Below are positions 7,667 through 15,939 of a stretch of 64,000 nt of DNA, in pieces. Every line of letters starts with the position of its first letter. Position 1 is the first letter of the stretch. The position numbers were made by a program, and so were the translations under genes. Source of the stretch: Geosporobacter subterraneus DSM 17957 (GTDB lineage: Bacteria > Bacillota > Clostridia > Peptostreptococcales > Thermotaleaceae); the NCBI RefSeq assembly GCF_900142145.1, contig NZ_FQZV01000004.1, positions 19,553 to 83,552 of the forward strand, read 5' to 3'. The notes beneath the pieces are model-generated. The model was not told the origin of the DNA. It worked only from the letters and a program-made list of their open reading frames with translations, and did not search any database.

Positions 7667-8509
7667 ATGGATAGAAAAAAACTGTTTTTTAGAAATAAAA
7701 AATCAGAGGATGCAGAAAAAAGAAAAGAAAGTAGTATCTATAAATTTCTTGACAAAGAAGGATTTTATATCATTTTGTTCTTATGTGTATGTATTGTAGC
7801 AACTACAGCTGTTTGGGTAACAAAGACCAATATTGATCGTCTTGCAGTAGACGATTTGCAGCGGCCGATGCTGCCCTTTGACGAGGAACTTCCGGATTCG
7901 GGAACCGCTACGGAAGCACAGGATGAGGCTCCCGTTGTGGTAGTGGAAGAGAAGGAAGATGCCGAAGAGGTGATGGCTAAGCAGGAAGCACAAACACCAG
8001 TTCAACAGCCTGTAAAGCAGGCAGCTAAACCTGTGAAGCAAACCAGTGCTAAACCTGCTGCAGTACCTGCAAACGCTGCACAAACTGCAACTGCAAAGAC
8101 TACCTTTAAAATGCCTGTAGTGGGGGAAAAAGGAATGGATTATGCTGCCAATAGTCTGGTGTATTCCAAGACCCTGGATCATTATACCACTCATTATGGC
8201 GTGGATATTATTGCGCCGGAAAACACTCCGGTAGTGGCAGCCTTAGCCGGTGAGGTTATAGAGGTTGTGGTTGATTCAAGAATGGGAATTACGATTACCA
8301 TTGCCCACGAGGGAGAACTGGTAACAAAATATGCAAACCTTAGTACAGGAAGTATGGTCAAAGTAGGGGACAAGGTAGAAAAGGGGCAGATTATCAGCGG
8401 GGTAGGAAGAAGTGCACTTTTTGAAATATCCGAGGAACCCCATCTGCATTTTGAAGTATTGGTAGATGGTGAACATGTAGATCCAAACAAGTTTCTGCCG
8501 AAGAACTAG
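7667..8509 (+). CDS. spoIIQ: SpoIIQ-type forespore M23 metallopeptidase
   Basis: A 280-aa single-pass membrane protein: cytoplasmic Lys-rich N-terminus, TM about 33-51, a Pro/Ala/Lys-rich stalk (about 105-145) and a C-terminal LytM/M23 domain. In B. subtilis SpoIIQ binds SpoIIIAH across the septum and has lost its zinc site. Here the site looks intact, with His176 and Asp180 in HYGVDI and His261 in HLHFE. That matches clostridial SpoIIQ proteins, which keep endopeptidase potential. The frame opens 16 codons earlier at 7619, but GGAGGTGG lies just before ATG 7667. Position between spoIID and spoIIID is the conserved spoIIQ slot. Confidence 0.9.
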   Translation: MDRKKLFFRNKKSEDAEKRKESSIYKFLDKEGFYIILFLCVCIVATTAVWVTKTNIDRLAVDDLQRPMLPFDEELPDSGTATEAQDEAPVVVVEEKEDAEEVMAKQEAQTPVQQPVKQAAKPVKQTSAKPAAVPANAAQTATAKTTFKMPVVGEKGMDYAANSLVYSKTLDHYTTHYGVDIIAPENTPVVAALAGEVIEVVVDSRMGITITIAHEGELVTKYANLSTGSMVKVGDKVEKGQIISGVGRSALFEISEEPHLHFEVLVDGEHVDPNKFLPKN

Positions 8510-8559
8510 CTTGAATATAGGCGGTTTCTCTACAAATCCTTGTTTTTGTTGTTATTGTC

Positions 8560-8788
8560 GTGGCAGGCTTCCATGGCCGCCAGCGTGGGTTAGGACTTTT
8601 ATCCGCTTAGACACAGAGAAAGGCTGCTGAAAAATTCCCATATCAGGGTGAATAACATGGCTGTCATCCTGAGCGCAGCGAAGGATCTGAGCATTTAAGC
8701 ATTTTATAAGATCCTTCATTTCATTACATTTCATTCAGAATGACAAATCTTGACTTTTTCAGTGACCTCCAAAGAGACCCAACCCCAC
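8560..8788 (+). repeat. Repeat R3, copy 2, split by MITE-2
   Basis: 8560-8619 (GTGGCAGGCTTCCATGG to CACAGAGA) and 8770-8788 (CAAAGAGACCCAACCCC) together match the uninterrupted R3 at 6106-6173. The gap is exactly filled by a MITE-2 element whose insertion duplicated 8 bases (CACAGAGA/CAAAGAGA). Confidence 0.75.
8620..8769 (+). mobile_element. MITE-2 copy inserted in repeat R3 (150 bp)
   Basis: The left end AAGGCTGCTGAAAAA and right end GACTTTTTCAGTGACCTC are degenerate mirror images. The inside carries GTCATCCTGAGCGCAGCG...AAGGATCTGAG and ATCCTTC...CAGAATGAC. Flanks CACAGAGA (8612-8619) and CAAAGAGA (8770-8777) are a 7-of-8 target duplication. Confidence 0.8.
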
Positions 8789-8867
8789 ACTTTATGTCGC
8801 ATCACTCTAGAAGTGTTCATTACGTATATTGCAGATTATAAACGTAGTACTTTGATGAAGAAAAATA

Positions 8868-8896
8868 TAAAACAGGGTAATGATACCCTGTTTTTA
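8868..8896 (-). terminator. Intrinsic terminator of spoIIID
   Basis: AAACAGGGTA (8870-8879) and TACCCTGTTT (8884-8893) form a stem with T-rich flanks on both strands. It is 52 bp past the spoIIID stop codon. Confidence 0.7.
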
Positions 8897-8947
8897 TCTA
8901 TAAGCACCTCTATAGGATTTTAGCGCATCTGATGTTGTCCTGACTTC

Positions 8948-9202
8948 CTATTCGTGGCTGTTGCGATATTTTAGTTTCGTAGCTTTGCCTCCTCGAATAT
9001 GTCTTTCTGCCTTGTTCTTGTCGAGAATCCGCTTAACCTGATTTGCCACAAGAGGGTTTATCTTAGGAAGTCTTTCGGTTACATCTTTATGTACTGTACT
9101 TTTACTTACTCCAAAGACTTTGGCTGTCTGGCGTACGGTAGCTTTTTGATTTATTATATATTCAGCGATCTCCATTGCTCTTTCTTCTATGTAGTCTTTC
9201 AC
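8948..9202 (-). CDS. spoIIID: Sporulation transcriptional regulator SpoIIID
   Basis: An 84-aa mother-cell regulator acting in the sigma-E to sigma-K cascade. Family signature is present: ERAMEIAEYIINQKATVR, then the helix-turn-helix with AKVFGVSKSTVHKDVTERL (about 27-45), then the basic tail KNKAERHIRGGKATKLKY. Length and sequence match SpoIIID closely. On its strand the start is GTG at 9202, with AAGGGGG about 10 bases upstream. It is oriented opposite to spoIIQ and mbl, whereas in B. subtilis all three face the same way. The flanking intergenic DNA to its left is full of transposable repeats, so a small inversion is a reasonable explanation. Confidence 0.97.
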   Translation of the reverse strand: MKDYIEERAMEIAEYIINQKATVRQTAKVFGVSKSTVHKDVTERLPKINPLVANQVKRILDKNKAERHIRGGKATKLKYRNSHE

Positions 9203-9433
9203 TTACTTAACCCCCTTTTTGGATGATTCCTTTGTTAAATAATATGCTGGGATATGGTACTGTAGAACTGAAAAACAAGGGGAAAATATATATTATAATT
9301 TTTTTCTGAAATAGAGGAATTATGAAAACAATGTAGAATATGAATACTGTTTGAGACTATGAATATTGTCAAATTAAGATAAATTAAATCGCTATTTAAG
9401 ATGAGCGGTGGGCAAAATGGAAGGTGATGAGGA

Positions 9434-10465
9434 ATGTTTGGATTTGGTACAGAAATAGGTATTGACTTGGGAACGGCCAGTGTACTGGTATTTATAAAGG
9501 GGAAAGGAATTGTACTTCAAGAACCCTCAGTAGTTGCTATTGATAAAAACACGAACCAGCTTCTGGCAGTAGGAGTAGAGGCCAGAAGAATGCTAGGAAG
9601 AACGCCTGGGAATATTGTTGCCATTCGTCCACTGAAAGATGGTGTAATTTCTGACTATGAAGTTACAGAAAGAATGTTGCGCTATTTTATACATAAAACC
9701 TGCGGGAAGAGAAGATTTTTCAAACCAAAGATCATCGTGTGCGTACCCAGCGGGGTGACAGAGGTAGAAAAGAGAGCGGTTATTGATGCCACCACAGAAG
9801 CCGGGGGAGGAATCACCTATTTAATCGAAGAACCGATTGCTGCAGCCATCGGTGCCGGTTTGGATATCTCTAAGCCTGATGGAAACATGGTAGTGGATAT
9901 TGGTGGAGGAACCGCCGATATTGCTGTAATTTCCCTAGGAGGCATTGTAGTCAGCGAGTCTATCAAGGTTGCAGGAGACAAGTTTGACGAGTCTATTGTG
10001 AGGTACATGCGTAAGAAGCACAATCTTTTGATTGGAGAGAGAACCGCCGAAGATCTTAAGATAAGTATTGGAACTGCTTATCCAAGGGTGCAGAATGCAA
10101 CGAGGGAGTGTCGAGGACGTGACTTAGTATCTGGTCTGCCAAAGACGATCACGGTTACATCAGAAGAAATGCTGGAGGCGTTAGAGGAACCGGTAACCGC
10201 CATTGCCGACGCCGTCCACGCCGTACTGGAAAAGACTCCTCCAGAGCTGGCGGCAGATATCAGCGACCGGGGAATTGTTATGACCGGTGGAGGATCCCTG
10301 TTAAATGGATTAAACAAGCTAATTGAAAAGAGAACAGGTATTGTGACCTACATCGCCGAAGATGCTGTGTCCTGTGTAGCAAAGGGAACAGGCATGTCTC
10401 TTGAATCGATCCATATACTAGAGAAAAGTATGATGAGCAGCCGAAACTTTAAAAGGCTGAGATAA
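9434..10465 (+). CDS. mbl: Rod-shape cytoskeletal ATPase, MreB/Mbl family
   Basis: Actin-like protein that forms membrane-associated filaments guiding lateral wall synthesis. It is 343 aa, the normal length. ATP-site signatures are visible: phosphate 1 GIDLGTASVLVF (about 9-20), the Asp-containing VDIGGGTADIAVISLGG (about 154-170), and the adenosine loop MTGGGSLLNGLN (about 282-293). The amphipathic N-terminus MFGFG fits membrane binding. I call Mbl rather than MreB because of its place after spoIIID and before flhO, as in B. subtilis; sequence alone does not separate the paralogs with certainty. Start ATG 9434 follows AAGGTGATGAGGA. Confidence 0.9.
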   Translation: MFGFGTEIGIDLGTASVLVFIKGKGIVLQEPSVVAIDKNTNQLLAVGVEARRMLGRTPGNIVAIRPLKDGVISDYEVTERMLRYFIHKTCGKRRFFKPKIIVCVPSGVTEVEKRAVIDATTEAGGGITYLIEEPIAAAIGAGLDISKPDGNMVVDIGGGTADIAVISLGGIVVSESIKVAGDKFDESIVRYMRKKHNLLIGERTAEDLKISIGTAYPRVQNATRECRGRDLVSGLPKTITVTSEEMLEALEEPVTAIADAVHAVLEKTPPELAADISDRGIVMTGGGSLLNGLNKLIEKRTGIVTYIAEDAVSCVAKGTGMSLESIHILEKSMMSSRNFKRLR

Positions 10466-10589
10466 ATTCGTTGGGTTTTACCCGTTACCCGTTGCCAGAT
10501 AAAGATATAAGATCTATCTTAAAGGTTAATGTAAAATTTAGTTATAACAGGTTTTATAGGTTTACGCCATTAGAAATAAAAGTATTATT

Positions 10590-10857
10590 GTAGGGGCAGA
10601 CCCGTAGGCGTCAACTTAATCTAAATATTTCAAAATAAACCTTAGAAGCATGTCATTCTGAGCGTTAGCGAAGAATCTGATAGAACATAAGCAAGATTGC
10701 TTTTGATTATCAGAATATGTCATCTAGCTTAAAGATCCTTCGACTCCCTTTTACTCCGCTCAGGATGACAAATTATGGGTTAAGTTGACGCCTATGGGGG
10801 CAGACCTGCGTGTCTGTCCGCTTTTTCGGGACGACACAAGGGTCATCCCCTACATAT
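10590..10857. repeat. REP-A head-to-head pair split by MITE-1
   Basis: GTAGGGGCAGACC at 10590 and GCGTGTCTGTCCGC after 10807 are the two halves of one GTAG-headed palindrome, split by MITE-1 copy 3. A second inverted REP ending CATCCCCTAC closes the composite near 10855. Confidence 0.7.
10603..10796 (+). mobile_element. MITE-1 copy 3 (194 bp) inserted in a REP palindrome
   Basis: Ends CGTAGGCGTCAAC and GTTGACGCCTATG (one substitution on the left). A perfect 10-bp target duplication GGGGCAGACC lies at 10593-10602 and 10797-10806. The target is the stem of a REP palindrome. Confidence 0.92.
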
Positions 10858-10894
10858 ATCATTTACTGGCCTTTGTCTAATACAACGAAGGAAT

Positions 10895-10932
10895 AAAAAC
10901 TGTGTTTTAGTTAACGACAGTTTTTATTTTTT
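10895..10932 (+). terminator. Intrinsic terminator between mbl and flhO
   Basis: AAAAACTGT (10895-10903) and ACAGTTTTT (10917-10925), then ATTTTTTT. Confidence 0.75.
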
Positions 10933-11138
10933 TCTAAAGATTTATTATAAAGGTGCCGATATATATGTAGAAGTATGGAATAATGTATGTTTTTAAAGGA
11001 TTTTTTGGCCTTTTGTTTTCCACCAACTCGTCGTAAGGATAACGAAAAGATGAATATATCCTATAAGTAAAACTAGAGTTTTTTTATAGAGTTTACTTTT
11101 TCACCTAAATATGGATTATACTAAGGAGTTGAAATCCT

Positions 11139-12215
11139 ATGTTAAGAGGCCTTTATACAGCTACGTCAGCCATGACAACAAATAATAAGAAAATGGATGT
11201 TATCACCAATAATCTTGCCAATATTAACACCACTGGTTATAAGAAGGATTTGGTTATATCAGAAACCTTTCCGGAGGTACTTATTAAGAAAATAAATTCT
11301 CCAGTAGATTATGCAGGAAGAGAAGGCTTTCGGGGAGTGGAAGTAACGCAAGAAGAAAATGGTGGTTATCAGGTAAGTACTACAGGCGGCTTCTTCAGAA
11401 CAAAGACCTTTAACGGGGTCAGCTACGAAAAGATGTTGAATTTCGCTGTAAACGAAGATGGCTACTTAAGTACATATTACCGGGATCAGGATGGCAATAT
11501 CGACACCGCTGCAGGATATTTAGTCTTAGGAAACAGAGGCCCTGTATATGTAGGAGATGCAGCCTTAGAAATCAATAACAGAGGCCAGGTATTGGTGGAT
11601 GGAAATATTGTAGACAACCTGGTAATGCTGGCTCCTCCTCCAGTTATCGGTACACTAAATTCAGGGGTAAGATTAGATAAGATTGAAATCAACTATGATC
11701 AAGGGCAGATTTTTGAAACCGATAATCAGCTGGATTTTGCCCTAAAGGGTAGAGGCTTTTTTCAGATAGAAACTCCAGAGGGAGTAAAGTATACCCGTGA
11801 CGGCTCCTTTAAACTCAATGCAAATAACGAGCTGGTGACGTCAGAAGGATATAGAGTACTAGGCAGCAATGGCCCGATCCTCATCGAAGGGACAAAGGTA
11901 TCTGTGTCAGAAAGAGGAGAAATCTTTGCTGACGATCAGTGGATGGATCAGTTAAATATTGTGGACATACAAAACCTAAGGGATATGCGAAAAGAAGGCA
12001 GCAATCTGTACAGAATGGCAGCTGGTACTGAAGCGGAAGCACAACCCTTCTCAGGACAGGTGCTGCAAGGCTTCTTAGAGAATTCCAACGTAGATGCTGT
12101 CAAGGAAATGATCGAAATGATCACCCTTTTCCGAAACTATGAATCCAATCAGCGAATGATCAAAGCTTATGACGATACCCTGCATAAGGTAGTTAATGAG
12201 GTTGGGAAAGTGTAA
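11139..12215 (+). CDS. flhO: Flagellar rod protein FlhO (FlgF/FlgG family)
   Basis: A 358-aa flagellar basal-body rod subunit exported by the flagellar type III system. The N-terminal motif is typical of the axial family (MLRGLYTATSAMTTNNKKMD, then ITNNLANINTTGYKK). The C-terminal coiled segment (VDAVKEMIEMITLFRNYESNQRMIKAYDDTL) pairs with it to form the D0 shell. At 358 aa it is longer than the usual 260-280 of FlgG, from extra sequence in the middle domain. Order mbl-flhO-flhP is the B. subtilis arrangement, which supports the FlhO name over generic FlgF. Start ATG 11139 follows AAGGAGTTG. Confidence 0.88.
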   Translation: MLRGLYTATSAMTTNNKKMDVITNNLANINTTGYKKDLVISETFPEVLIKKINSPVDYAGREGFRGVEVTQEENGGYQVSTTGGFFRTKTFNGVSYEKMLNFAVNEDGYLSTYYRDQDGNIDTAAGYLVLGNRGPVYVGDAALEINNRGQVLVDGNIVDNLVMLAPPPVIGTLNSGVRLDKIEINYDQGQIFETDNQLDFALKGRGFFQIETPEGVKYTRDGSFKLNANNELVTSEGYRVLGSNGPILIEGTKVSVSERGEIFADDQWMDQLNIVDIQNLRDMRKEGSNLYRMAAGTEAEAQPFSGQVLQGFLENSNVDAVKEMIEMITLFRNYESNQRMIKAYDDTLHKVVNEVGKV

Positions 12216-12305
12216 CGCGTAACGTGCAACAATGACAGCAAATACTTTATTTGATAAAAAATAAATGTCTCTATAGAATTCAAACAAAAAGAGGAGGAAA
12301 AAATC

Positions 12306-13097
12306 ATGCGTGCACTTTGGACCGCTGCATCTGGCATGAAAGCACAGCAGCTAAATGTGGATACAATCGCCAACAACTTGGCCAATGTAAATACAACGGG
12401 ATTTAAGAAACAAAGGGTAGAATTCAAAGACCTTTTATATGAAACATTGAGCAGAACAAATCTGGATCAGGGAGAAGGGAAACCCGTAAACCTGGAAGTA
12501 GGCCATGGGGTAATGCCGATTGCCACCACCAGATCCTTCTTAGCCGGGAATTTTGAACAGACAAATAATAACCTGGATCTTGCCATAGAGGGAGACGGGT
12601 TCTTCGTAGTAAGAGATGAAAATGACAACTTATTCTATACCAAGGATGGAAGCTTTAAATTGAGTATCATTGATGATGAAGCAAGATTGGTTACTTCCGA
12701 CGGTTATTTTGTGCAAAGCGATGCAGGAGATGTAGAGCTGGGTACCGATATTGCAGATATTATGATCTCTCAAAATGGCGTGATTTCTGTGAAGCGAAAA
12801 GGGGAAGAGGAAATCGAAGAAATCGGGCAACTGACCCTCGTGACCTTTGCAAATCCCGCAGGGCTGGAGAGTAAAGGCAAGAATCTTTATGTGCAAACCA
12901 CTGCATCAGGGGAAGCGATAGAGGCTATTGAAGGAGAAGCGGGAAAGGTATTGCAGGGATTTTTGGAAACCTCCAATGTGCAGGTAGTAGAAGAGATGAT
13001 TAAGCTGATCACGGCACAAAGGGCCTATGAAATCAATTCAAAATCTATCCAGACAGCTGATCAGATGCTGGAACAGGCTAATAACCTTAGAAGATAA
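12306..13097 (+). CDS. flhP: Flagellar distal rod protein FlhP (FlgG family)
   Basis: A 263-aa rod subunit of normal FlgG length. Axial signatures: MRALWTAASGMKAQQLNVD and the following IANNLANVNTTGFKKQR at the N-terminus, FFVVRDENDN in the middle domain, and LQGFLETSNVQVVEEMIK with MITAQRAYEINSKSI-type sequence at the C-terminus. It follows flhO by 90 bp with its own AAGAGGAGGAAAAAATC site and is probably co-transcribed. Together the pair would form the distal rod between basal body and hook. Confidence 0.9.
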   Translation: MRALWTAASGMKAQQLNVDTIANNLANVNTTGFKKQRVEFKDLLYETLSRTNLDQGEGKPVNLEVGHGVMPIATTRSFLAGNFEQTNNNLDLAIEGDGFFVVRDENDNLFYTKDGSFKLSIIDDEARLVTSDGYFVQSDAGDVELGTDIADIMISQNGVISVKRKGEEEIEEIGQLTLVTFANPAGLESKGKNLYVQTTASGEAIEAIEGEAGKVLQGFLETSNVQVVEEMIKLITAQRAYEINSKSIQTADQMLEQANNLRR

Positions 13098-13300
13098 TAA
13101 AAGCCGTTACACGATACATGTTTTTCGTTGGACGTAAAATATAAACCTATCAATGAACTCAGTATGTATACGCAATCGAGAAAAATAGTCAATTAGAATG
13201 GAAATAGGAGTTTATCTGTGTAGGTTGCACATAAAATAGGTTTTAGAGGTTTTTACGGGTAACGTGCAACGTGCATCGATATCTATAGGGAGAGAAGCAA

Positions 13301-13666
13301 ATGAAAATTGATGGAAATCTACCCATTCACCAGGTGGATATAAAGAACAAAAAAGAAGAAGTAAAAACAGAAGAGTTCAAAAACCTGCTGGAACAGGCAC
13401 AAAAAAGCCAGGATGAAAAGAAACTGATGGATGCTTGCCGGCAGTTTGAGTCTGTATTCATCAATATGCTTTTAAAAAATATGCGAAATTCTATACCGGA
13501 AGGCGGATTTATTGAAAAAAGCTATCCGAGGGAGATTTTCGAAGGCATGTTTGATGAAAAGATGGCAGATGAGGTGTCTAAAGGGCAAGGAATCGGCTTG
13601 GCCAAACAGATGTATAGTCAGCTGTCTAGAACGATGAAAATCAAAAAAATAGATGGTGAAGAATAA
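13301..13666 (+). CDS. flgJ: Rod-binding protein (FlgJ N-terminal domain only)
   Basis: A 121-aa protein equal to the N-terminal rod-capping half of FlgJ (MDACRQFESVFINMLLKNMR..., GGFIEKSYPREIFEGMFDEKMAD and the GQGIGLAKQMYSQL end). The muramidase half present in enterobacterial FlgJ is absent, as is usual in Firmicutes. It is expected to cap the growing rod. It lies 200 bp after flhP; the gap holds a heptamer-type repeat (GTAACGTGCAACGTGCA at about 13258). Start ATG 13301 after AGGGAGAGAAGCAA. Confidence 0.85.
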   Translation: MKIDGNLPIHQVDIKNKKEEVKTEEFKNLLEQAQKSQDEKKLMDACRQFESVFINMLLKNMRNSIPEGGFIEKSYPREIFEGMFDEKMADEVSKGQGIGLAKQMYSQLSRTMKIKKIDGEE

Positions 13667-13693
13667 AAACTAAAAAAAATTTTAATAATTTAG

Positions 13694-13720
13694 AAGGGGT
13701 TTTATACCCCTTTATTTAAT
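13694..13720 (+). terminator. Intrinsic terminator after flgJ
   Basis: AAGGGGT (13694-13700) and ACCCCTT (13706-13712) stem with a TTTAT loop and a TATTTAATTT tail. Confidence 0.75.
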
Positions 13721-13744
13721 TTAATCAGTTATGCTAGTCGTTGG

Positions 13745-13876
13745 TATGTGACTGAGCATCCTAATTTGTACGCGGATCGACGAGGGCGTCGATCCCTGCT
13801 TCCTATTTTAAACTTATGTAGGGAACGGCCTCTGTGCCATTCTGCTGAATATTAGATTTCTCAATCACACATCTAT
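13745..13876. repeat. Composite repeat C, copy 1: two inverted REP-A units inside shared ends
   Basis: Begins TATGTGACTGAGCATCC, holds GGATCGACGAGGGCGTCGAT and then GTAGGGAACGGCCTCTGTGC, and ends ATTTCTCAATCACACATC. The whole arrangement recurs at 26557-26688; the ends of a unit are rough mirror images. Confidence 0.7.
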
Positions 13877-13974
13877 AGAAGATCATCTGGAAAATTACTT
13901 CTTGTATTTTCTTCTGATTAGCGAATATTAACTAGTAGGATCTGTTAGTTTATATCTATAAAGGAGTGGATCAA

Positions 13975-14409
13975 ATGTTAAATAGCGTAGACATTCAAAA
14001 AATCATACCTCACCGGTATCCATTTTTGCTGGTAGACAAAATCCTAGAGTTGGAGCCGGGTAAAAAGGCCGTAGGGATAAAAAATGTAACCATCAATGAA
14101 CCTTTTTTTCAAGGACATTTTCCAGGAAATCCCATTATGCCTGGGGTTTTGATTGTGGAAGCCATGGCACAGGTGGGTGCTGCCTCTATGCTATGTCTTG
14201 AAGCCAATAAGGGCAAGCTGGGAGTATTTACGGGAATCGATGAACTGCGATTTAAAAGACAAGTGGTTCCGGGAGATACCCTAAGGATGGAAGTAGAGAT
14301 GATCGCTGTAAAACGCAATATCGGCAAGGCCCAGGCTGTAGCTTATGTAGGCGATGAAGTAGCCTGCAAGGGTGTGCTGATGTTTGCTTTAGTGGATACA
14401 CCAAAATAA
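13975..14409 (+). CDS. fabZ: 3-hydroxyacyl-ACP dehydratase
   Basis: Dehydrates beta-hydroxyacyl-ACP in the type II fatty acid elongation cycle. It is 144 aa with a hot-dog fold; catalytic His48 is in [15 protein letters not shown] and Glu62 in VEAMAQ. The motif [14 protein letters not shown] at the N-terminus is characteristic. The frame starts with GTG 13966, but AAAGGAG ends at that codon, so ATG 13975, 9 bases after the ribosome site, is preferred. The gene sits after the flhO-flhP-flgJ cluster, where B. subtilis has ywpB (fabZ). Confidence 0.95.
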   Translation: MLNSVDIQKIIPHRYPFLLVDKILELEPGKKAVGIKNVTINEPFFQGHFPGNPIMPGVLIVEAMAQVGAASMLCLEANKGKLGVFTGIDELRFKRQVVPGDTLRMEVEMIAVKRNIGKAQAVAYVGDEVACKGVLMFALVDTPK

Positions 14410-14468
14410 ATAATCTTAGATATATCTTAGGATTAGAGATTTACGCGTCTACAACAAGATGTTATTTT

Positions 14469-14525
14469 GTAGGGGACAACCTATGTGTCTGCCCGCTTTT
14501 TCGGGACGACACAGGGGCTGTTCCC
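14469..14525. repeat. REP-A head-to-head pair split by MITE-1
   Basis: GTAGGGGACAACCTATGTG, a TCTGCCCGC/TTTTTCGGGACGAC middle and CAGGGGCTGTTCCC. Its second half resumes after the MITE-1 copy as GCTGTTCCCTAC near 14720, so the insertion lies inside the second REP stem. Confidence 0.7.
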
Positions 14526-14719
14526 CATAGGCACCAATGTAATCCAAATATTTGTAAATCAACCTTAGAAATATGTCATTCTGAGCGTTAGCGAAGAATC
14601 TTGTGGAACATATGCAAAATTACTTTTGATTATCAGAATATATCACCTAGCTGAAAGATCCTTCGACTCCGTTTTACTCCGCTCAGGATGACAAATTATG
14701 GGTTAAGTTAACGCCTATG
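14526..14719 (+). mobile_element. MITE-1 copy 4 (194 bp) inserted in a REP palindrome
   Basis: The left end is diverged (CATAGGCACCAAT), the right end TTAACGCCTATG. A 9-bp direct repeat GCTGTTCCC flanks it (14517-14525 and 14720-14728). It is the most mutated of the six copies at its ends. Confidence 0.88.
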
Positions 14720-14785
14720 GCTGTTCCCTACGATTATGTTTCTTTATAGAGGCGTAAATCGATATAAAGTAGGGTATTAAGAAAT

Positions 14786-14812
14786 GTAGGGAATGACGCC
14801 CTCGTCATTCCG
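14786..14812 (+). repeat. REP-A palindrome
   Basis: GTAG followed by GGAATGACGCCCTCGTCATT, a 10-bp-arm palindrome headed by GTAG. Confidence 0.7.
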
Positions 14813-14831
14813 AAGAATATAAGCGCAAAAT

Positions 14832-14868
14832 GCAATAAGAAGGAATCCTTTTTATTGCTCTTTTTTTG
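14832..14868 (+). terminator. Intrinsic terminator before the epimerase
   Basis: GCAATAAGAAGG (14832-14843) pairs with CCTTTTTATTGC (14848-14859), followed by TCTTTTTTT. Confidence 0.8.
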
Positions 14869-14951
14869 ATTTTTTATTTAGGCTTCATGGTATAATAGGG
14901 AATGAGAAAACATAAACCCATAAAATTTACATAGAAAAGAGGAAAAAGCAC

Positions 14952-15860
14952 ATGAAGGTATTGGTAACGGGCGGAGCTGGCTTTATTGGGTCTCATGTGT
15001 CAGATTTACTGATCTCTGAAGGTTTTGAAGTCATCATCATCGATAATTTGTCTACTGGAAAGTTGGAGAATATGAATAAATCCGCCAGGTTTTATCATAT
15101 GGATATTAGAAGTGATTCTTTAGGCGAAGTCTTTGAGAAGGAGAAACCTGACTTCGTTGTACACCACGCAGCCCAGATCGATGTGCAGACATCCATCAAA
15201 ACCCCTGTTCTAGACGGAGATATCAATATATTAGGGACGATCAATATTTTGGAAAACTGTGTTAAGTATGGAGTAAAAAAAATCATATATGCATCATCGG
15301 CGGCTGTATATGGGGAGCCTGCCTATTTACCGGTGGATGAGAAGCATTCCATTGAACCAATGTCTTATTATGGGATTTCAAAGTTTGCACCGGAGCAGTA
15401 CATCCGTGTATACAGCAGTCTCTACGATCTTAAGCATACGATCCTTCGTTATGCCAATGTTTATGGGCCTAGACAAGCCTATGAAGGGGAAGGCGGGGTA
15501 GTAGCCATCTTCCAGCATCTCATGTCAACGGGGCAAGCTCCAAGAATATTTGGCGATGGGGAACAAACCCGGGACTATGTCTATGTGAGAGATGTTGCAC
15601 AGGCCAATCTTCAAGCGCTAACCCAAGGAGATAATGAAACCTTTAACATCAGCACCAATGAAAAGACCACAGTAAATCAACTGTTTGATGCAATGAGGCA
15701 GCTTCTGGGATTTCAAGGAGAGGTGCAATACGGGCCTGTCCGTCCAGGGGACATTCCTCACAGCACACTGGACAATGGAAAAGCAATGGTACAATTAAAT
15801 TGGAAGCCTCAATACAGCCTTAAAGCAGGGCTGACAGAAATGCTTCAACCAGAAATCTAG
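14952..15860 (+). CDS. NAD-dependent sugar-nucleotide epimerase (GalE-like extended SDR)
   Basis: A 302-aa extended short-chain dehydrogenase. It shows the NAD loop TGGAGFIGS (about 7-14), the Ser-Tyr-Lys catalytic set (SSAAVYGEP near 115-122, Tyr140 and Lys144 in SYYGISK) and the C-terminal substrate block RPGDIPHSTLDN. Closest in type to UDP-glucose 4-epimerases of Firmicutes, though epimerases and dehydratases of this group are hard to tell apart by eye. The neighbour phosphoglucomutase supplies glucose-1-phosphate, so a UDP-glucose/UDP-galactose route to wall or exopolysaccharide sugars is likely. Start ATG 14952 after AAGAGGAAAAAGCAC. Confidence 0.8.
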   Translation: MKVLVTGGAGFIGSHVSDLLISEGFEVIIIDNLSTGKLENMNKSARFYHMDIRSDSLGEVFEKEKPDFVVHHAAQIDVQTSIKTPVLDGDINILGTINILENCVKYGVKKIIYASSAAVYGEPAYLPVDEKHSIEPMSYYGISKFAPEQYIRVYSSLYDLKHTILRYANVYGPRQAYEGEGGVVAIFQHLMSTGQAPRIFGDGEQTRDYVYVRDVAQANLQALTQGDNETFNISTNEKTTVNQLFDAMRQLLGFQGEVQYGPVRPGDIPHSTLDNGKAMVQLNWKPQYSLKAGLTEMLQPEI

Positions 15861-15939
15861 GAAACGGCCCCTGTGCGGGTCCGCCACCAAATGCTAACCT
15901 TTCAGATATATACCTAGAGGAGAATAAGGAGGTACATAT

